A stretch of DNA of 64,000 nucleotides from Paludibacteraceae bacterium (GTDB lineage Bacteria > Bacteroidota > Bacteroidia > Bacteroidales > Paludibacteraceae), in contig CAJOFU010000026.1 in NCBI GenBank assembly GCA_905233935.1, forward strand, positions 13,113-77,112, in the 5' to 3' direction. Position numbers and translations under genes: made by a program. Shown piece after piece: positions 1 through 9,826 of the stretch. The notes beneath the pieces are model-generated. The model did no database searches. It saw nothing but the letters and a program-made list of their open reading frames with translations, and was not told the DNA's origin. Position 1 is the stretch's first letter, and every line of letters begins with the position of its first letter.

Positions 1-2
1 TG

Positions 3-875
3 GCAAGCACCGAAGCGTCGGTTGTGCTGCTGACGCGCGACTTGTACGATCCCTCGCTCAATACGGCTGCCACGCTCATCCTCGTGCCCAACGCACGTCA
101 AGCAATGGGGCAACTGCTGCAAGGCGTGGCGGAGTGCCTGCGTCCGCGCAAGCAGGGCATAGAGCAGCCGTCGTTCGTTGCCGAGGGCGTCACAATCCCC
201 GAAGATGCGTACGTCGGTGCGTTTGCATATATAGGCAAAGGCGTAAAGATAGGCAAAGGTGTACAGATCTACCCGCAGACCTACATCGGCGACTACACCC
301 GGATTGCCGACAACACGATCATCTACTCCGGCGTGAAGATCTACGACCACTGCACCATCGGCAGGGATTGTATCATCCACTCCGGCTGCGTCATCGGCGC
401 GGACGGTTTCGGCTTTGAGCCGGATGCCGAAGGCGTGAATCGCAAGATTCCGCAGATAGGCACAGTGGTTATCGAAGATGACGTAGAGATAGGTGCGAAC
501 ACGACTATCGACCGCGCTATGATGGGCGAGACGCGCGTCAAGAAAAACGCCAAGATCGACAACCTCGTGCAAGTGGCACACAACGTGCAGGTCGGCGACT
601 CAACGTTCCTCTGTGCTCAGGTAGGCATCGCAGGTTCGACAACCGTAGGCAAACATTGTATTCTTGCCGGGCAGGTAGGCGTAGCCAACCGCCTGACGGT
701 AGCGGACAATGTGGTCTGCGGTGCACAAACAGGCGTAGCAAGTTCCATCCGTCAAGCCGGGCAGTATCAAGGCTCGCCGGCTATTGACGCAATGAACTGG
801 CGGCGTTCGTCCGTGGTGTTCAAGAACCTGCCGGAGATGCAGCGCCAACTCAACCAACTCACTCGCGACAAATGA
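3..875 (+). CDS. lpxD: UDP-3-O-acylglucosamine N-acyltransferase, 5' truncated by window edge
   Basis: Hexapeptide-repeat protein ([61 protein letters not shown]) followed directly by lpxC and lpxA; open to the window edge. Confidence 0.93.
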   Translation, partial: ASTEASVVLLTRDLYDPSLNTAATLILVPNARQAMGQLLQGVAECLRPRKQGIEQPSFVAEGVTIPEDAYVGAFAYIGKGVKIGKGVQIYPQTYIGDYTRIADNTIIYSGVKIYDHCTIGRDCIIHSGCVIGADGFGFEPDAEGVNRKIPQIGTVVIEDDVEIGANTTIDRAMMGETRVKKNAKIDNLVQVAHNVQVGDSTFLCAQVGIAGSTTVGKHCILAGQVGVANRLTVADNVVCGAQTGVASSIRQAGQYQGSPAIDAMNWRRSSVVFKNLPEMQRQLNQLTRDK

Positions 876-1780
876 AACAGCATACATTAGCCCGCCCCTT
901 CTCTGTGGAAGGCAAAGGTTTACATACAGGCATCTATCTCCACGCCACGTTTGCGCCGGCTGCGGAGAACTACGGTATTCGTTTGTGCCGTAGCGACCTG
1001 CCCGACCAACCCACGCACCACGCTTATGCCGATTACGTATCGGCTACCGAACGTGGCACGGTGCTTGAGCATGGCAGTTGGCGTATCTCCACTGTGGAGC
1101 ACGCATTATCTGCCCTCTATGCCATGGGCATTGACAACTGCCTGATCACGGTCGATGGCGCAGAACTGCCGATCTTGGACGGTAGTGCGATGCCCTACAT
1201 CAAAGCCATCAACGAAGTCGGTATCATCGAGCAGCAAGCCGAAGCCGAAGTGTATAAGGTGACTGAACCGATAGAATATATCTCCGAGCACGGCAACCGC
1301 TTGCAACTGCTGCCAAGCGACAGCTATCAGGTCGAGGTGCATGTCAGTTACCCCTCGCAACTGTTGCAATCGCAACGTGCCGAACTCGCCAACCTCAGCG
1401 ATTACCCTAAAGAGATTGCCGCTGCCCGTACGTTCTGTTTCGTTCGTGAGATTGAGCCGTTGTTGCGTGCGGGACTCATCAAAGGCGGTGATCTCAAGAA
1501 TGCACTCGTCATCTACGAAACACCGATGTCACAAGAGGGGCTGGACTATCTGACCGACAAACTTGGGCAACCTCGTTTGGATGCCACCAAGCTCGGTTAC
1601 CTCTCGCCGATTCACTTCCACAACGAACCCGCTCGCCACAAACTGCTTGACATCATCGGTGATCTTTCGCTGATAGGTTGCCGCTTGCAGGCGCGCATCA
1701 TTGCCGAGAAACCCGGACACACATTCAACACCTCCTGTGCCCGCCAACTCCGCAACAAGATCTACCCCAAGCAACTGTAA
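872..1780 (+). CDS. lpxC: UDP-3-O-acyl-N-acetylglucosamine deacetylase, stand-alone (no FabZ domain)
   Basis: [29 protein letters not shown] and [14 protein letters not shown] motifs; 4-bp ATGA overlap with lpxD; ends at 302 aa. Confidence 0.93.
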   Translation: MKQHTLARPFSVEGKGLHTGIYLHATFAPAAENYGIRLCRSDLPDQPTHHAYADYVSATERGTVLEHGSWRISTVEHALSALYAMGIDNCLITVDGAELPILDGSAMPYIKAINEVGIIEQQAEAEVYKVTEPIEYISEHGNRLQLLPSDSYQVEVHVSYPSQLLQSQRAELANLSDYPKEIAAARTFCFVREIEPLLRAGLIKGGDLKNALVIYETPMSQEGLDYLTDKLGQPRLDATKLGYLSPIHFHNEPARHKLLDIIGDLSLIGCRLQARIIAEKPGHTFNTSCARQLRNKIYPKQL

Positions 1781-1820
1781 ATATTAAATCATAAATTTGA
1801 AATTTTAAATCATAAATAAT
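1779..1820. repeat. 7-bp-period tandem repeat (6 units) filling the lpxC-lpxA gap
   Basis: aaatatt aaatcat aaatttg aaatttt aaatcat aaataat; begins in the lpxC stop codon and ends at the lpxA ATG. Confidence 0.9.
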
Positions 1821-2597
1821 ATGATTCACCCTTTAGCCTGTGTTGACCCCTCAGCCGTCATTGATCCGACAGCAGAAATCGGGCCTTTCGCATATATCGA
1901 AGCCAACGTTGTCATCGGTGCGCGCACCAAGATCATGGCAAACGCCTCTGTCCTGTACGGCGCACGTTTAGGCGAGGATTGTACGGTCTTCCCCTCGGCT
2001 GTGGTTGGCGCTATCCCGCAAGACTTGAAGTTTCGCGGCGAAGAAACGCTCGCTATAATCGGTAACAATACGGTCATCCGCGAATGTGCAACCATTCATC
2101 GCGGCACTGCCTCCAAAGGCAAAACCATTGTGGGCAACCACTGCCTAATCATGGCATACTCCCATGTGGCGCACGACTGTCTGCTGCACGATCACATCAT
2201 TATGTCCAACTGCACCCAGTTGGCTGGTGAGGTAGTCGTCGATGACTACGCCATCTTCGGCGGCGGCTCGCTCGTGCATCAGTTCACGCATGTGGGTGCT
2301 CACTCGATGACGCAGGGCGGCACGAAGGTCAACAAAGATATACCTCCCTACGTCATTGCGGCACGCGAACCCGTTTCGTTCTGTGGTATCAACAGCGTCG
2401 GACTGAACCGCCGTGGCTTCACGCGCGAGCAGATAGCCGCTATCCAGGACACATACCGGCTCATCTATATGTCCGGTCTGAACGTCTCGCAGGCTCTGCA
2501 GCAGATCAACGACACTCTGCCGCAGTCGCCCGAACGTGACGCAATAGTGGATTTCATTACCTCCTCGCCGCGCGGAGTGATTCGCGGAACAATGTAG
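1821..2597 (+). CDS. lpxA: acyl-ACP--UDP-N-acetylglucosamine O-acyltransferase
   Basis: MIHPLACVDPSAVIDPTAEIGPFAYIEANVVIG, HRGTASKGKTIVGNHCLIMAYSHVAHDC; operon position. Confidence 0.95.
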   Translation: MIHPLACVDPSAVIDPTAEIGPFAYIEANVVIGARTKIMANASVLYGARLGEDCTVFPSAVVGAIPQDLKFRGEETLAIIGNNTVIRECATIHRGTASKGKTIVGNHCLIMAYSHVAHDCLLHDHIIMSNCTQLAGEVVVDDYAIFGGGSLVHQFTHVGAHSMTQGGTKVNKDIPPYVIAAREPVSFCGINSVGLNRRGFTREQIAAIQDTYRLIYMSGLNVSQALQQINDTLPQSPERDAIVDFITSSPRGVIRGTM

Positions 2598-2615
2598 TAA
2601 AAACGTACGACTGAA

Positions 2616-2659
2616 TCGGGGCATTATCGGGGCATTATCGATCCATTGTCGGTGCATTA
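2616..2659. repeat. 11-bp-period tandem repeat (4 units) upstream of glnS
   Basis: tcggggcatta tcggggcatta tcgatccattg tcggtgcatta. Confidence 0.85.
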
Positions 2660-2693
2660 TCATACTTTTACCGGAATTTAAACAAACAAAAAT

Positions 2694-4409
2694 ATGGAAG
2701 AACGCAGCTTGAATTTTATTGAACAGATCGTTGAGAACGATTTGGCAGAAGGTAAGAACGACGGACGTATTCAGACACGTTTCCCGCCCGAGCCGAACGG
2801 CTACCTGCATATCGGGCACGTCAAGGCTATCTGCATGGATTTCGGCATCGCCGAGAAGTATAACGGCGTTTGCAACCTTCGTTTTGACGACACCAACCCT
2901 GCCAAAGAGGATACCGAATACGTGGACTCTATCGAGCGTGATATACGCTGGTTGGGCTTCAAGTGGGGACAAATCTACTACGCCTCGGATTACTTCGACC
3001 AGCTCTACGACCTCGCTATCCGTTTCATCCGCGAGGGCAAAGCCTATGTCGATGAGCAGACTGCCGAGCAGATCGCCGAGCAGAAAGGTACACCGACCGA
3101 AGCCGGTGTAGCATCGCCTTTCCGTGACCGACCCGTAGAGGAGAACCTGCGTCTCTTCCAGGCTATGCAGAACGGCGAGATTGAGGAAGGCAAGATGGTG
3201 CTGCGTGCCAAGATCGATATGGCTAACCCGAACATGCACTTCCGCGACCCGATCATGTACCGCATCATCACCTCGCACCCGCATCACCGCACCGGACGCA
3301 AGTGGAACGTTTATCCGATGTACGACTTCGCCCACGGTCAGAGTGATTACTTCGAGGGCGTGACGCACTCGATCTGTACACTTGAGTTCGTTGTGCATCG
3401 TCCGCTCTACGACTATTTTATCGATCAGTTCGCCGGTGAGAACTTCGCAGGCTTGTCACCCTACGGACCAGACTACCGTCCGCATCAATATGAGTTCAAC
3501 CGCCTGAACATCACCTACACCGTGATGTCCAAGCGTAAGATGCTCCAACTCGTCAAGGAAGGTCTGGTTGCAGGTTGGGATGATCCGCGCATGCCGACCG
3601 TCTGCGGTCTGCGTCGACGTGGTTACACCGCTTCATCTATCCGCGAGTTCATGGACAAGATAGGCTACACCAAGGTCGAAGGCATGATCGATGTCGGTCT
3701 GCTTGAACACACTATCCGCGAAGACCTCAAAGAGACTGCTCCGCGTGTATGCGCCATCTTCGATCCTGTCAAACTCGTCATTACCAACTACGAGGGCGAG
3801 GGCGAGACGATCATCGCCGAGAACATCGACGGGCACGAGGAACTGGGCACACGTGAAGTACGCTTCGGTCGCGAGCTCTTCATCGAGCGCGGCGACTTCC
3901 TTGAGCAGGCGGACAACAAGTTCTTCCGCCTCAGCCCGGGCGGTCGCGAGGTTCGACTCAAAGCCTCGTATATCATCCAAGCTACCGGCTGCGACAAGGA
4001 TGCCGAAGGCAACATTACGACCGTTTATGCTACCTACGACCCGAACAGCAAGTCGGGCACGGAAGGCGGCAACCGCAAGACGAAAGCTACCATCAACTGG
4101 GTAGAATGCAACTCCGCTCTTGATGCCGAGGTACGTCTTTACGACCGTCTGTTCGCCTGCGAGAACCCGAGTGCAGAGGAAGGTGACTTCCGCGATCTGC
4201 TCAACCCCGAAAGCCTGATCGTCAAGAATATCAAGGTTGAAGGTTCACTCCGTAGCGAACTGCACGCGCCTGTCTTCGTTGATGGCGTAGAGCAAGAGAA
4301 CCACTATCAGCTGCTCAAGCAAGGTTACTTCGTCGTTGACCCTGACACCACAGCCGAGCATCTCGTGCTCAACCGTACTTGCTCTTTGAAAGACAACTAT
4401 TTGAAATAA
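2694..4409 (+). CDS. glnS: glutaminyl-tRNA synthetase
   Basis: FPPEPNGYLHIGHVKAICMDFGIA, VMSKRKMLQLV class I signatures; 571 aa. Confidence 0.96.
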   Translation: MEERSLNFIEQIVENDLAEGKNDGRIQTRFPPEPNGYLHIGHVKAICMDFGIAEKYNGVCNLRFDDTNPAKEDTEYVDSIERDIRWLGFKWGQIYYASDYFDQLYDLAIRFIREGKAYVDEQTAEQIAEQKGTPTEAGVASPFRDRPVEENLRLFQAMQNGEIEEGKMVLRAKIDMANPNMHFRDPIMYRIITSHPHHRTGRKWNVYPMYDFAHGQSDYFEGVTHSICTLEFVVHRPLYDYFIDQFAGENFAGLSPYGPDYRPHQYEFNRLNITYTVMSKRKMLQLVKEGLVAGWDDPRMPTVCGLRRRGYTASSIREFMDKIGYTKVEGMIDVGLLEHTIREDLKETAPRVCAIFDPVKLVITNYEGEGETIIAENIDGHEELGTREVRFGRELFIERGDFLEQADNKFFRLSPGGREVRLKASYIIQATGCDKDAEGNITTVYATYDPNSKSGTEGGNRKTKATINWVECNSALDAEVRLYDRLFACENPSAEEGDFRDLLNPESLIVKNIKVEGSLRSELHAPVFVDGVEQENHYQLLKQGYFVVDPDTTAEHLVLNRTCSLKDNYLK

Positions 4410-4414
4410 ACAAT

Positions 4415-4816
4415 ATGGAGCAATTGTTCTGCCCGTTCAGGCGCAAGTATGTAGCAGCCAAACCGGAGGAAAGAATCCGGCAGGCATTCTTGCGCCAACT
4501 GGTAGAACAATTCGGTTACCCGCAGTCGCTCATCGGCGTAGAAGTGCCGATTGCCGTGGGCAATGGCGTGGAGAAACGCTGCGATGCTGTCGTCTATTCC
4601 AAGTCGCTGCAACCGCTGATGCTCCTTGAGTTCAAAGCCGAACATGTTGCCCTCACAGCCGAGGTGCTCGATCAGGCAGCGGTGTATAACACAACAGTCC
4701 ACGCCCCGTACCTCATCCTCGCCAACGGCAAACAAACAGTCGTAGCACATATAAACAGCGATAAACAAATAACCTTTTTAGATCATATGCCCTCATGGAA
4801 TCAGTTATCACTCTGA
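4415..4816 (+). CDS. small protein with type I restriction HsdR N-terminal-like domain
   Basis: EERIRQAFLRQLVEQFGYPQSLIGVEVPIAVGNGVEKRCDAVVY; start assigned to internal ATG (MEQLFCPF) just after the glnS stop. Confidence 0.7.
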   Translation: MEQLFCPFRRKYVAAKPEERIRQAFLRQLVEQFGYPQSLIGVEVPIAVGNGVEKRCDAVVYSKSLQPLMLLEFKAEHVALTAEVLDQAAVYNTTVHAPYLILANGKQTVVAHINSDKQITFLDHMPSWNQLSL

Positions 4817-5721
4817 ATGAAGCCATTGATACCGCCGCATTCTACGGCGTAAATAATGCGAACATCCTCTGCCTGTGTAACCAGCATCCGGGTGTGCGCG
4901 TCGTGGCGCGAGGGTACAAACTCAAAGTCACCGGTTCAGAAGACGCTATCAAACGCTTTGAGGCTATCGTTGAGCGTTGTGAAGAGGTATGTCTGCGCCG
5001 CGGCTCGCTCAACGAAGCAACTATCCTTGACCTCATTCACGGCTCTTCGCCGGAAGCCGCAACTCAAGAACACCTTATTCTCCACGGTGTTGGCGGCAAA
5101 CCTATCCTCGCCCGTTCGGTTAACCAGCGCAAACTCGTCGAAGGCTTCCAAACTAACGATCTGCTCTTCGCTGTTGGTCCAGCTGGTTCGGGTAAGACCT
5201 ATACCGCCATCGCTCTTGCCGTGCGTGCGCTCAAGAACAAAGAGGTTAGACGCATCATTCTCTCCCGCCCGGCTGTAGAGGCTGGCGAGAAACTCGGTTT
5301 CCTCCCGGGTGACATGAAAGAGAAGATTGACCCCTATCTGCAACCGCTCTACGATGCCTTGCAAGATATGCTCCCTGCCACCAAACTCCAAGAGTATATG
5401 GAGCGCGGCACGATTCAGATTGCACCGCTTGCCTTTATGCGCGGACGTACCCTCTCTGATGCCGTGGTTATCCTCGATGAGGCGCAAAACGCTACGGTTC
5501 TGCAACTCAAGATGTTCCTTACCCGAATGGGCTTGGGCAGCAAGATGATTGTCACCGGCGACCTCACGCAGATTGATCTGCCGACCTCACAACGCTCGGG
5601 ACTGAGTGACGCTATGGCTCGTCTGCAAGACATCAAGGGTATTCAGATCGTGCAGTTCAACCAACAGGATATAGTTCGTCATCACCTCGTAACCCACATC
5701 GTCAAGGCTTATGCTGATTAA
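4795..5721 (+). CDS. phoH: PhoH family ATPase
   Basis: LLFAVGPAGSGKTYTAIALAV, LSRPAVEAGEKLGFLPGDMKEKIDPYLQPLYDAL, VILDEAQNAT. Confidence 0.93.
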   Translation: MESVITLNEAIDTAAFYGVNNANILCLCNQHPGVRVVARGYKLKVTGSEDAIKRFEAIVERCEEVCLRRGSLNEATILDLIHGSSPEAATQEHLILHGVGGKPILARSVNQRKLVEGFQTNDLLFAVGPAGSGKTYTAIALAVRALKNKEVRRIILSRPAVEAGEKLGFLPGDMKEKIDPYLQPLYDALQDMLPATKLQEYMERGTIQIAPLAFMRGRTLSDAVVILDEAQNATVLQLKMFLTRMGLGSKMIVTGDLTQIDLPTSQRSGLSDAMARLQDIKGIQIVQFNQQDIVRHHLVTHIVKAYAD

Positions 5722-7363
5722 CACCTATTCCGCTGCATCCGTCGGCATTGATGCCGTCATCGTTACCGTGGAAGTGCACGCCACTCCGGGGTACGATTTC
5801 ACTTTGGTCGGTTTGCCGGACACAGCCGTTAAGGAAGGGCATGAGCGTATTCAGTCTGCCATTCAGGTTTCCGGCATTCGTCAGCCGCAACGACAATATA
5901 CCATCAATATGTCACCTGCCGACCTCAAGAAGGAAGGTGCGGCGTTTGACTTGACACTCGCTATCGGACAACTCGCTGCCACCGAACAGGTGCAGAGTCG
6001 TCTTCTCTCTGAGTTCCTTATCTTAGGCGAACTATCCCTTGACGGGCATCTTCGTCCCGTACACGGCTGTCTGCCGATCGCTTTGGCTGCCAAGAACAAC
6101 GGATTCCGGGGTGTCATTCTTCCCGCCGAGAACGCCAACGAAGCCGCTGTGGTGGATGGCATTGAGGTCTATGGATTTGAGTGCCTGACGGATGTAATCG
6201 GATTTCTGAACGGCACACAACCCGCTCAGCCAACCCACGTGGATGTCGATCAGCTACTCAGCACCTACGCCTTCCCCACAGATATGGACTTTGCCGAGGT
6301 GCGCGGACAACAAGAGGTACGCCGTGCTATCGAAATTGCCGCCGCAGGCGGACATAACATCATTATGATCGGGCCTCCGGGTGCAGGCAAGTCGATGATG
6401 GCGAAACGTATTCCTACCATCCTTCCCGCAATGACTCTGAGCGAAGCCCTTGAGACGACCAAGATATACTCCGTTTCCGGCAAACTGCGCAAGACAGTCC
6501 AACAGCGTATCAATCCCACTTCTCACAGCGATAGCGGTCCCACTTCTCACAGCGATAGCGGTCTCACTTCCCACAGCGACAGCGGTCTCACATCCCTTAT
6601 CGTCCAGCGTCCTTTCCGCTCACCGCACCACACCATCACCGATGTCACTCTCGTGGGCGGCGGCAACAACCCGCAGCCCGGCGAGGTCAGCCTTGCCCAC
6701 AACGGGGTGCTCTTCCTCGACGAGTTGGCTGAGTTCAAGCGCACAGCTCTTGAAGTGCTCCGTCAACCCCTCGAAGACGGACATATTACCGTAGCGCGTA
6801 ACAAACTCTCGGTCGATTACCCTGCCCACTTCATGTTGGTGGCTGCCATGAACCCTTGTCCCTGCGGGCATTACGGCGACCTCAAGCACCCGTGTACATG
6901 CACTCCGGCACAACGTCATCGCTACATGAGCCGCATCAGCGGTCCACTACTGGATCGAATCGACATCCAGTGCCACATTGACGCAGTCGGTTACGATGAC
7001 CTGCGCCAGAAAGCCGATGGCGAACCGTCAGCCGTTATCCGTGAGCGCGTACGCAAAGCGCGTGACATCCAAACCGAGCGTTTCCGTGGCACAACCATCC
7101 ACTGCAATGCACAGATGACGCCAAGCATGGTGCGTTTGTACTGTCAGCCCGACGAGCAGGCGGAGCAACATTTGCGCGTGGCAATGAACATGTACGGCTT
7201 GTCGGCACGTGCCTACGACCGCATCCTAAAAGTCGCTCGTACCATCGCTGACCTCGATGCCGCAACGCATCCCGATCTGCCGCTCACCAATACGCTTAAT
7301 ACCTCCCAGCTGCTCCAAGCCATCCAGTTCCGCCAACTCGATCGTGCCGACTGGGGCGAATAA
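5711..7363 (+). CDS. YifB/ComM-like Mg chelatase-family AAA+ ATPase with internal octapeptide repeats
   Basis: AAGGHNIIMIGPPGAGKSMMAKRIPTILP, RPFRSPHHTITDVTLVGGG, AMNPCPCGHYGD. Confidence 0.92.
   Translation: MLINTYSAASVGIDAVIVTVEVHATPGYDFTLVGLPDTAVKEGHERIQSAIQVSGIRQPQRQYTINMSPADLKKEGAAFDLTLAIGQLAATEQVQSRLLSEFLILGELSLDGHLRPVHGCLPIALAAKNNGFRGVILPAENANEAAVVDGIEVYGFECLTDVIGFLNGTQPAQPTHVDVDQLLSTYAFPTDMDFAEVRGQQEVRRAIEIAAAGGHNIIMIGPPGAGKSMMAKRIPTILPAMTLSEALETTKIYSVSGKLRKTVQQRINPTSHSDSGPTSHSDSGLTSHSDSGLTSLIVQRPFRSPHHTITDVTLVGGGNNPQPGEVSLAHNGVLFLDELAEFKRTALEVLRQPLEDGHITVARNKLSVDYPAHFMLVAAMNPCPCGHYGDLKHPCTCTPAQRHRYMSRISGPLLDRIDIQCHIDAVGYDDLRQKADGEPSAVIRERVRKARDIQTERFRGTTIHCNAQMTPSMVRLYCQPDEQAEQHLRVAMNMYGLSARAYDRILKVARTIADLDAATHPDLPLTNTLNTSQLLQAIQFRQLDRADWGE
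6515..6586 (+). repeat. 24-bp coding tandem repeat (3 units) inside the YifB/ComM-like gene
   Basis: cccacttctcacagcgatagcggt x2 then ctcacttcccacagcgacagcggt, encoding (P/L)TSHSDSG. Confidence 0.95.
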
Positions 7364-7449
7364 TAAATTCGCTTAGGAAGATGAATGTCAGCCACAGAAA
7401 CATTTAAGTCTTTACTCCTTATTCCTTACTCCAATAAATCAAATTAACC

Positions 7450-7911
7450 ATGAACGAAATCATCCAGAACTTCATCAACACCGATTGGGTAGGTGTTATC
7501 TCAAAGATCGGAATAGCCTTTATCTTAGGCTACCTGATAGGTATAGAACGCGAATTTCATGGCAAGGTAGTCGGTACACGAACCATCACCCTTATTGCCA
7601 TCGGCACTACCCTGTACGTGCTCATGTCACCCACCATCTTCGGTGGTGACAACTCCCGTGTCATTGCGCAGGTCGTATCGGGTATAGGTTTCTTGGGCGC
7701 CGGTATTATCTTCAAGAACGGCGATACAGTCAAAGGACTAACAACCGCAGCAACCGTGTGGTGTGCTGCGGCTATTGGTGGCTTATGTGGTTTCGGGATG
7801 TTTGCCGAGGCGATATTAGGCACTGTAACCATCATGATTGTCAACATCTTCTTCCGCCATCGTCTCTCTAAGATGGAGAAGGAAGAGAAGCAACATTCAA
7901 AAGCCCAGTAA
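7450..7911 (+). CDS. MgtC/SapB family membrane protein
   Basis: GYLIGIEREFHGKVVGTRTITLIAIGTTLYVLMS and GIGFLGAGIIFKNGDTVKGLTTAATVWCAAAIG. Confidence 0.9.
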   Translation: MNEIIQNFINTDWVGVISKIGIAFILGYLIGIEREFHGKVVGTRTITLIAIGTTLYVLMSPTIFGGDNSRVIAQVVSGIGFLGAGIIFKNGDTVKGLTTAATVWCAAAIGGLCGFGMFAEAILGTVTIMIVNIFFRHRLSKMEKEEKQHSKAQ

Positions 7912-7937
7912 CTCTTATCTCTTATCTCTTAACTCTT
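7910..7937. repeat. 7-bp-period tandem repeat between convergent genes
   Basis: aactctt atctctt atctctt aactctt, starting in the stop codon of the MgtC-like gene. Confidence 0.85.
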
Positions 7938-7943
7938 ACTTAC

Positions 7944-9074
7944 CTATTGCACCCTTCTGCCGTCAACGGTATATAGGTGACCGTCAAAGCTGCGGATGTA
8001 CATCGCATCGTTAATCAATACGATGTGTTTCTCTATGGTTTCTTGGCTGTCAGTCTGAACATTCTCAACATCCTCGGGCACTTTACGTGTGTACTTGAAG
8101 ATAGGAGGGTTTCCGTCATCGGCATCACTCGTGGTGTAGAATGTATTGTTATCCAGCCAGCAGATTGCCTCTCCTTGCCATTCATAAACGTAACAAGCCA
8201 GCGGAGCTGGATGTTTCTCACGCCTCAGCGTTTCTGCAACACTCTCGCCGTCTTCACGCTTGAAGAGTAAGGTCCACGTCCATGGAGCTTGGATGTTATT
8301 GTGGTTCTTGATGAGGATATACTTGCCGTCAGGCGAAATGTCTGCACCGGTCACAAGATGAAATCCTTTCCACGGTCGGTTATTGCTACTCTCGCCGAGG
8401 TCGGAACGCAAGCCAAGATCACATTCGTAGGTCAGGGTCTGCGTCTCATCGCCGTAGTCCAGACGGAAAGGCAGACTGAATACCTGACACACGTTGTAAT
8501 ACACCTTGGTGATAACGTACAGTATCTGCTCTCGGTTGTCGTACATCAGTGCTTCGGCGTTGTGTTTCTTGCCATCCGGATAGACGTATTTGATCTGATT
8601 CGGGGTGATTGTAATCTCCGGTGTATTTATCGGATCAATAGCCGGCTCCTCAAACCAAACGATGCTGTAACTGCCGTCTGTCTCTTCGTTGTCACCGAAC
8701 GCTCCGATGAACAGGTAGTTCTTGCCCTCGTACACGCCGCCGGACATGTCTTCCCAGTCCCAGCGGATAGTCTTCGACATTTTTAGTTTGCATGCACGAT
8801 TTGCACCTTCTTCGTCGGTGGCGATTATATACTTGGCGGTTTCATCACTCTGCATCCAAATATACCCGGGCGTAACGCGCGAGCATGCAATGCCGGATAC
8901 TTCAATTATATTTGCCTCAATGTCCAGTGTGCCGCATTGGCTGCGTTGCCAGTCTTTGTTCCACTCCAGTGTGTCGCCGTAATACACAAGCGGTTGCTGT
9001 TTCTTGACTGCACCGGCAGTCATGCTGACGATGAGCAGACAAGCAAGGATAATTTGCGATTTGATGTTTCCCAT
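7944..9074 (-). CDS. secreted hypothetical protein (beta-propeller-like)
   Basis: Signal peptide MGNIKSQIILACLLIVSMTAGA; C-terminal IRSFDGHLYTVDGRRVQ. Confidence 0.65.
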   Translation of the reverse strand: MGNIKSQIILACLLIVSMTAGAVKKQQPLVYYGDTLEWNKDWQRSQCGTLDIEANIIEVSGIACSRVTPGYIWMQSDETAKYIIATDEEGANRACKLKMSKTIRWDWEDMSGGVYEGKNYLFIGAFGDNEETDGSYSIVWFEEPAIDPINTPEITITPNQIKYVYPDGKKHNAEALMYDNREQILYVITKVYYNVCQVFSLPFRLDYGDETQTLTYECDLGLRSDLGESSNNRPWKGFHLVTGADISPDGKYILIKNHNNIQAPWTWTLLFKREDGESVAETLRREKHPAPLACYVYEWQGEAICWLDNNTFYTTSDADDGNPPIFKYTRKVPEDVENVQTDSQETIEKHIVLINDAMYIRSFDGHLYTVDGRRVQ

Positions 9075-9098
9075 ATATATTCCGTTTTCTATCATAAT

Positions 9099-9138
9099 AC
9101 CGACATATCGGTGTCACGACATGTCGGTATCATGATAT
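9099..9138. repeat. degenerate 8-bp-period repeat
   Basis: taccgaca tatcggtg tcacgaca tgtcggta tcatgata. Confidence 0.65.
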
Positions 9139-9147
9139 GGGTAATGC

Positions 9148-9768
9148 TTACTTTACCTCTGCACCCAGAGCATTGAACGTCTTGCCGTCACGAACAAAGA
9201 ATACTTGTCCGTCACGAACAACCTTAGTCACTTTGCTGTCAGCATTCACTTGCCCAAGAGCCGTCTCGTCTTCAAGAACAGTCAACTTGACGTTACGGAG
9301 GAAGAATGCGCCTTGCGTTTCTACAGACGGATTAGCGAGGAAACCAAGTGCCTTGAACGGCTTGACAGGAGCTTCTGCAGTACTGCTTTCCCACAATATG
9401 TCTGTCGGCATAAAGTTCTTGCTTTCCCATTCTGCATTCCACGACGAGATACTCAGGTCGGCTGCATTACTATACCATTGACCGCCTTCGCTGTCTTCCA
9501 GATACACGATAAACGAAACCCACGATTCAATCAAACCGTCACTCTTGTAGTCAAAAGCAAGTTCCGTTACATCCAAATCATCGAGTGCATAAATCACTCC
9601 GCCGGCTCCCCATGCGCCCAAATCATAGTTGACTTTGAGTTCATTGTCTTCCAATGCTGCAACAGCACCGTCGGTTTCGGAATATTTGCTCAAATCAATG
9701 ACCAAATCCTTAGCATTGATAGCGATTGCTGCAAACAAAGCAGCGATAATTAGTAAAGACTTTTTCAT
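9148..9768 (-). CDS. secreted hypothetical protein with short conserved C-terminal tail
   Basis: Signal peptide MKKSLLIIAALFAAIAINA; tail KVVRDGQVFFVRDGKTFNALGAEVK. Confidence 0.75.
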   Translation of the reverse strand: MKKSLLIIAALFAAIAINAKDLVIDLSKYSETDGAVAALEDNELKVNYDLGAWGAGGVIYALDDLDVTELAFDYKSDGLIESWVSFIVYLEDSEGGQWYSNAADLSISSWNAEWESKNFMPTDILWESSTAEAPVKPFKALGFLANPSVETQGAFFLRNVKLTVLEDETALGQVNADSKVTKVVRDGQVFFVRDGKTFNALGAEVK

Positions 9769-9782
9769 ATGCATAAAATTTT

Positions 9783-9822
9783 AACGGTTTAACATCATAA
9801 CAGTTTAACGGCTTAACAACTT
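9783..9822. repeat. 8-bp-period tandem repeat (5 units)
   Basis: aacggttt aacatcat aacagttt aacggctt aacaactt. Confidence 0.85.
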
Positions 9823-9826
9823 ACCC

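Noticed and set aside
2145-3398. 417-aa minus-strand ORF opposite lpxA/glnS
   Set aside because: Shadow ORF antisense to strongly recognisable lpxA and glnS; no recognisable motifs.
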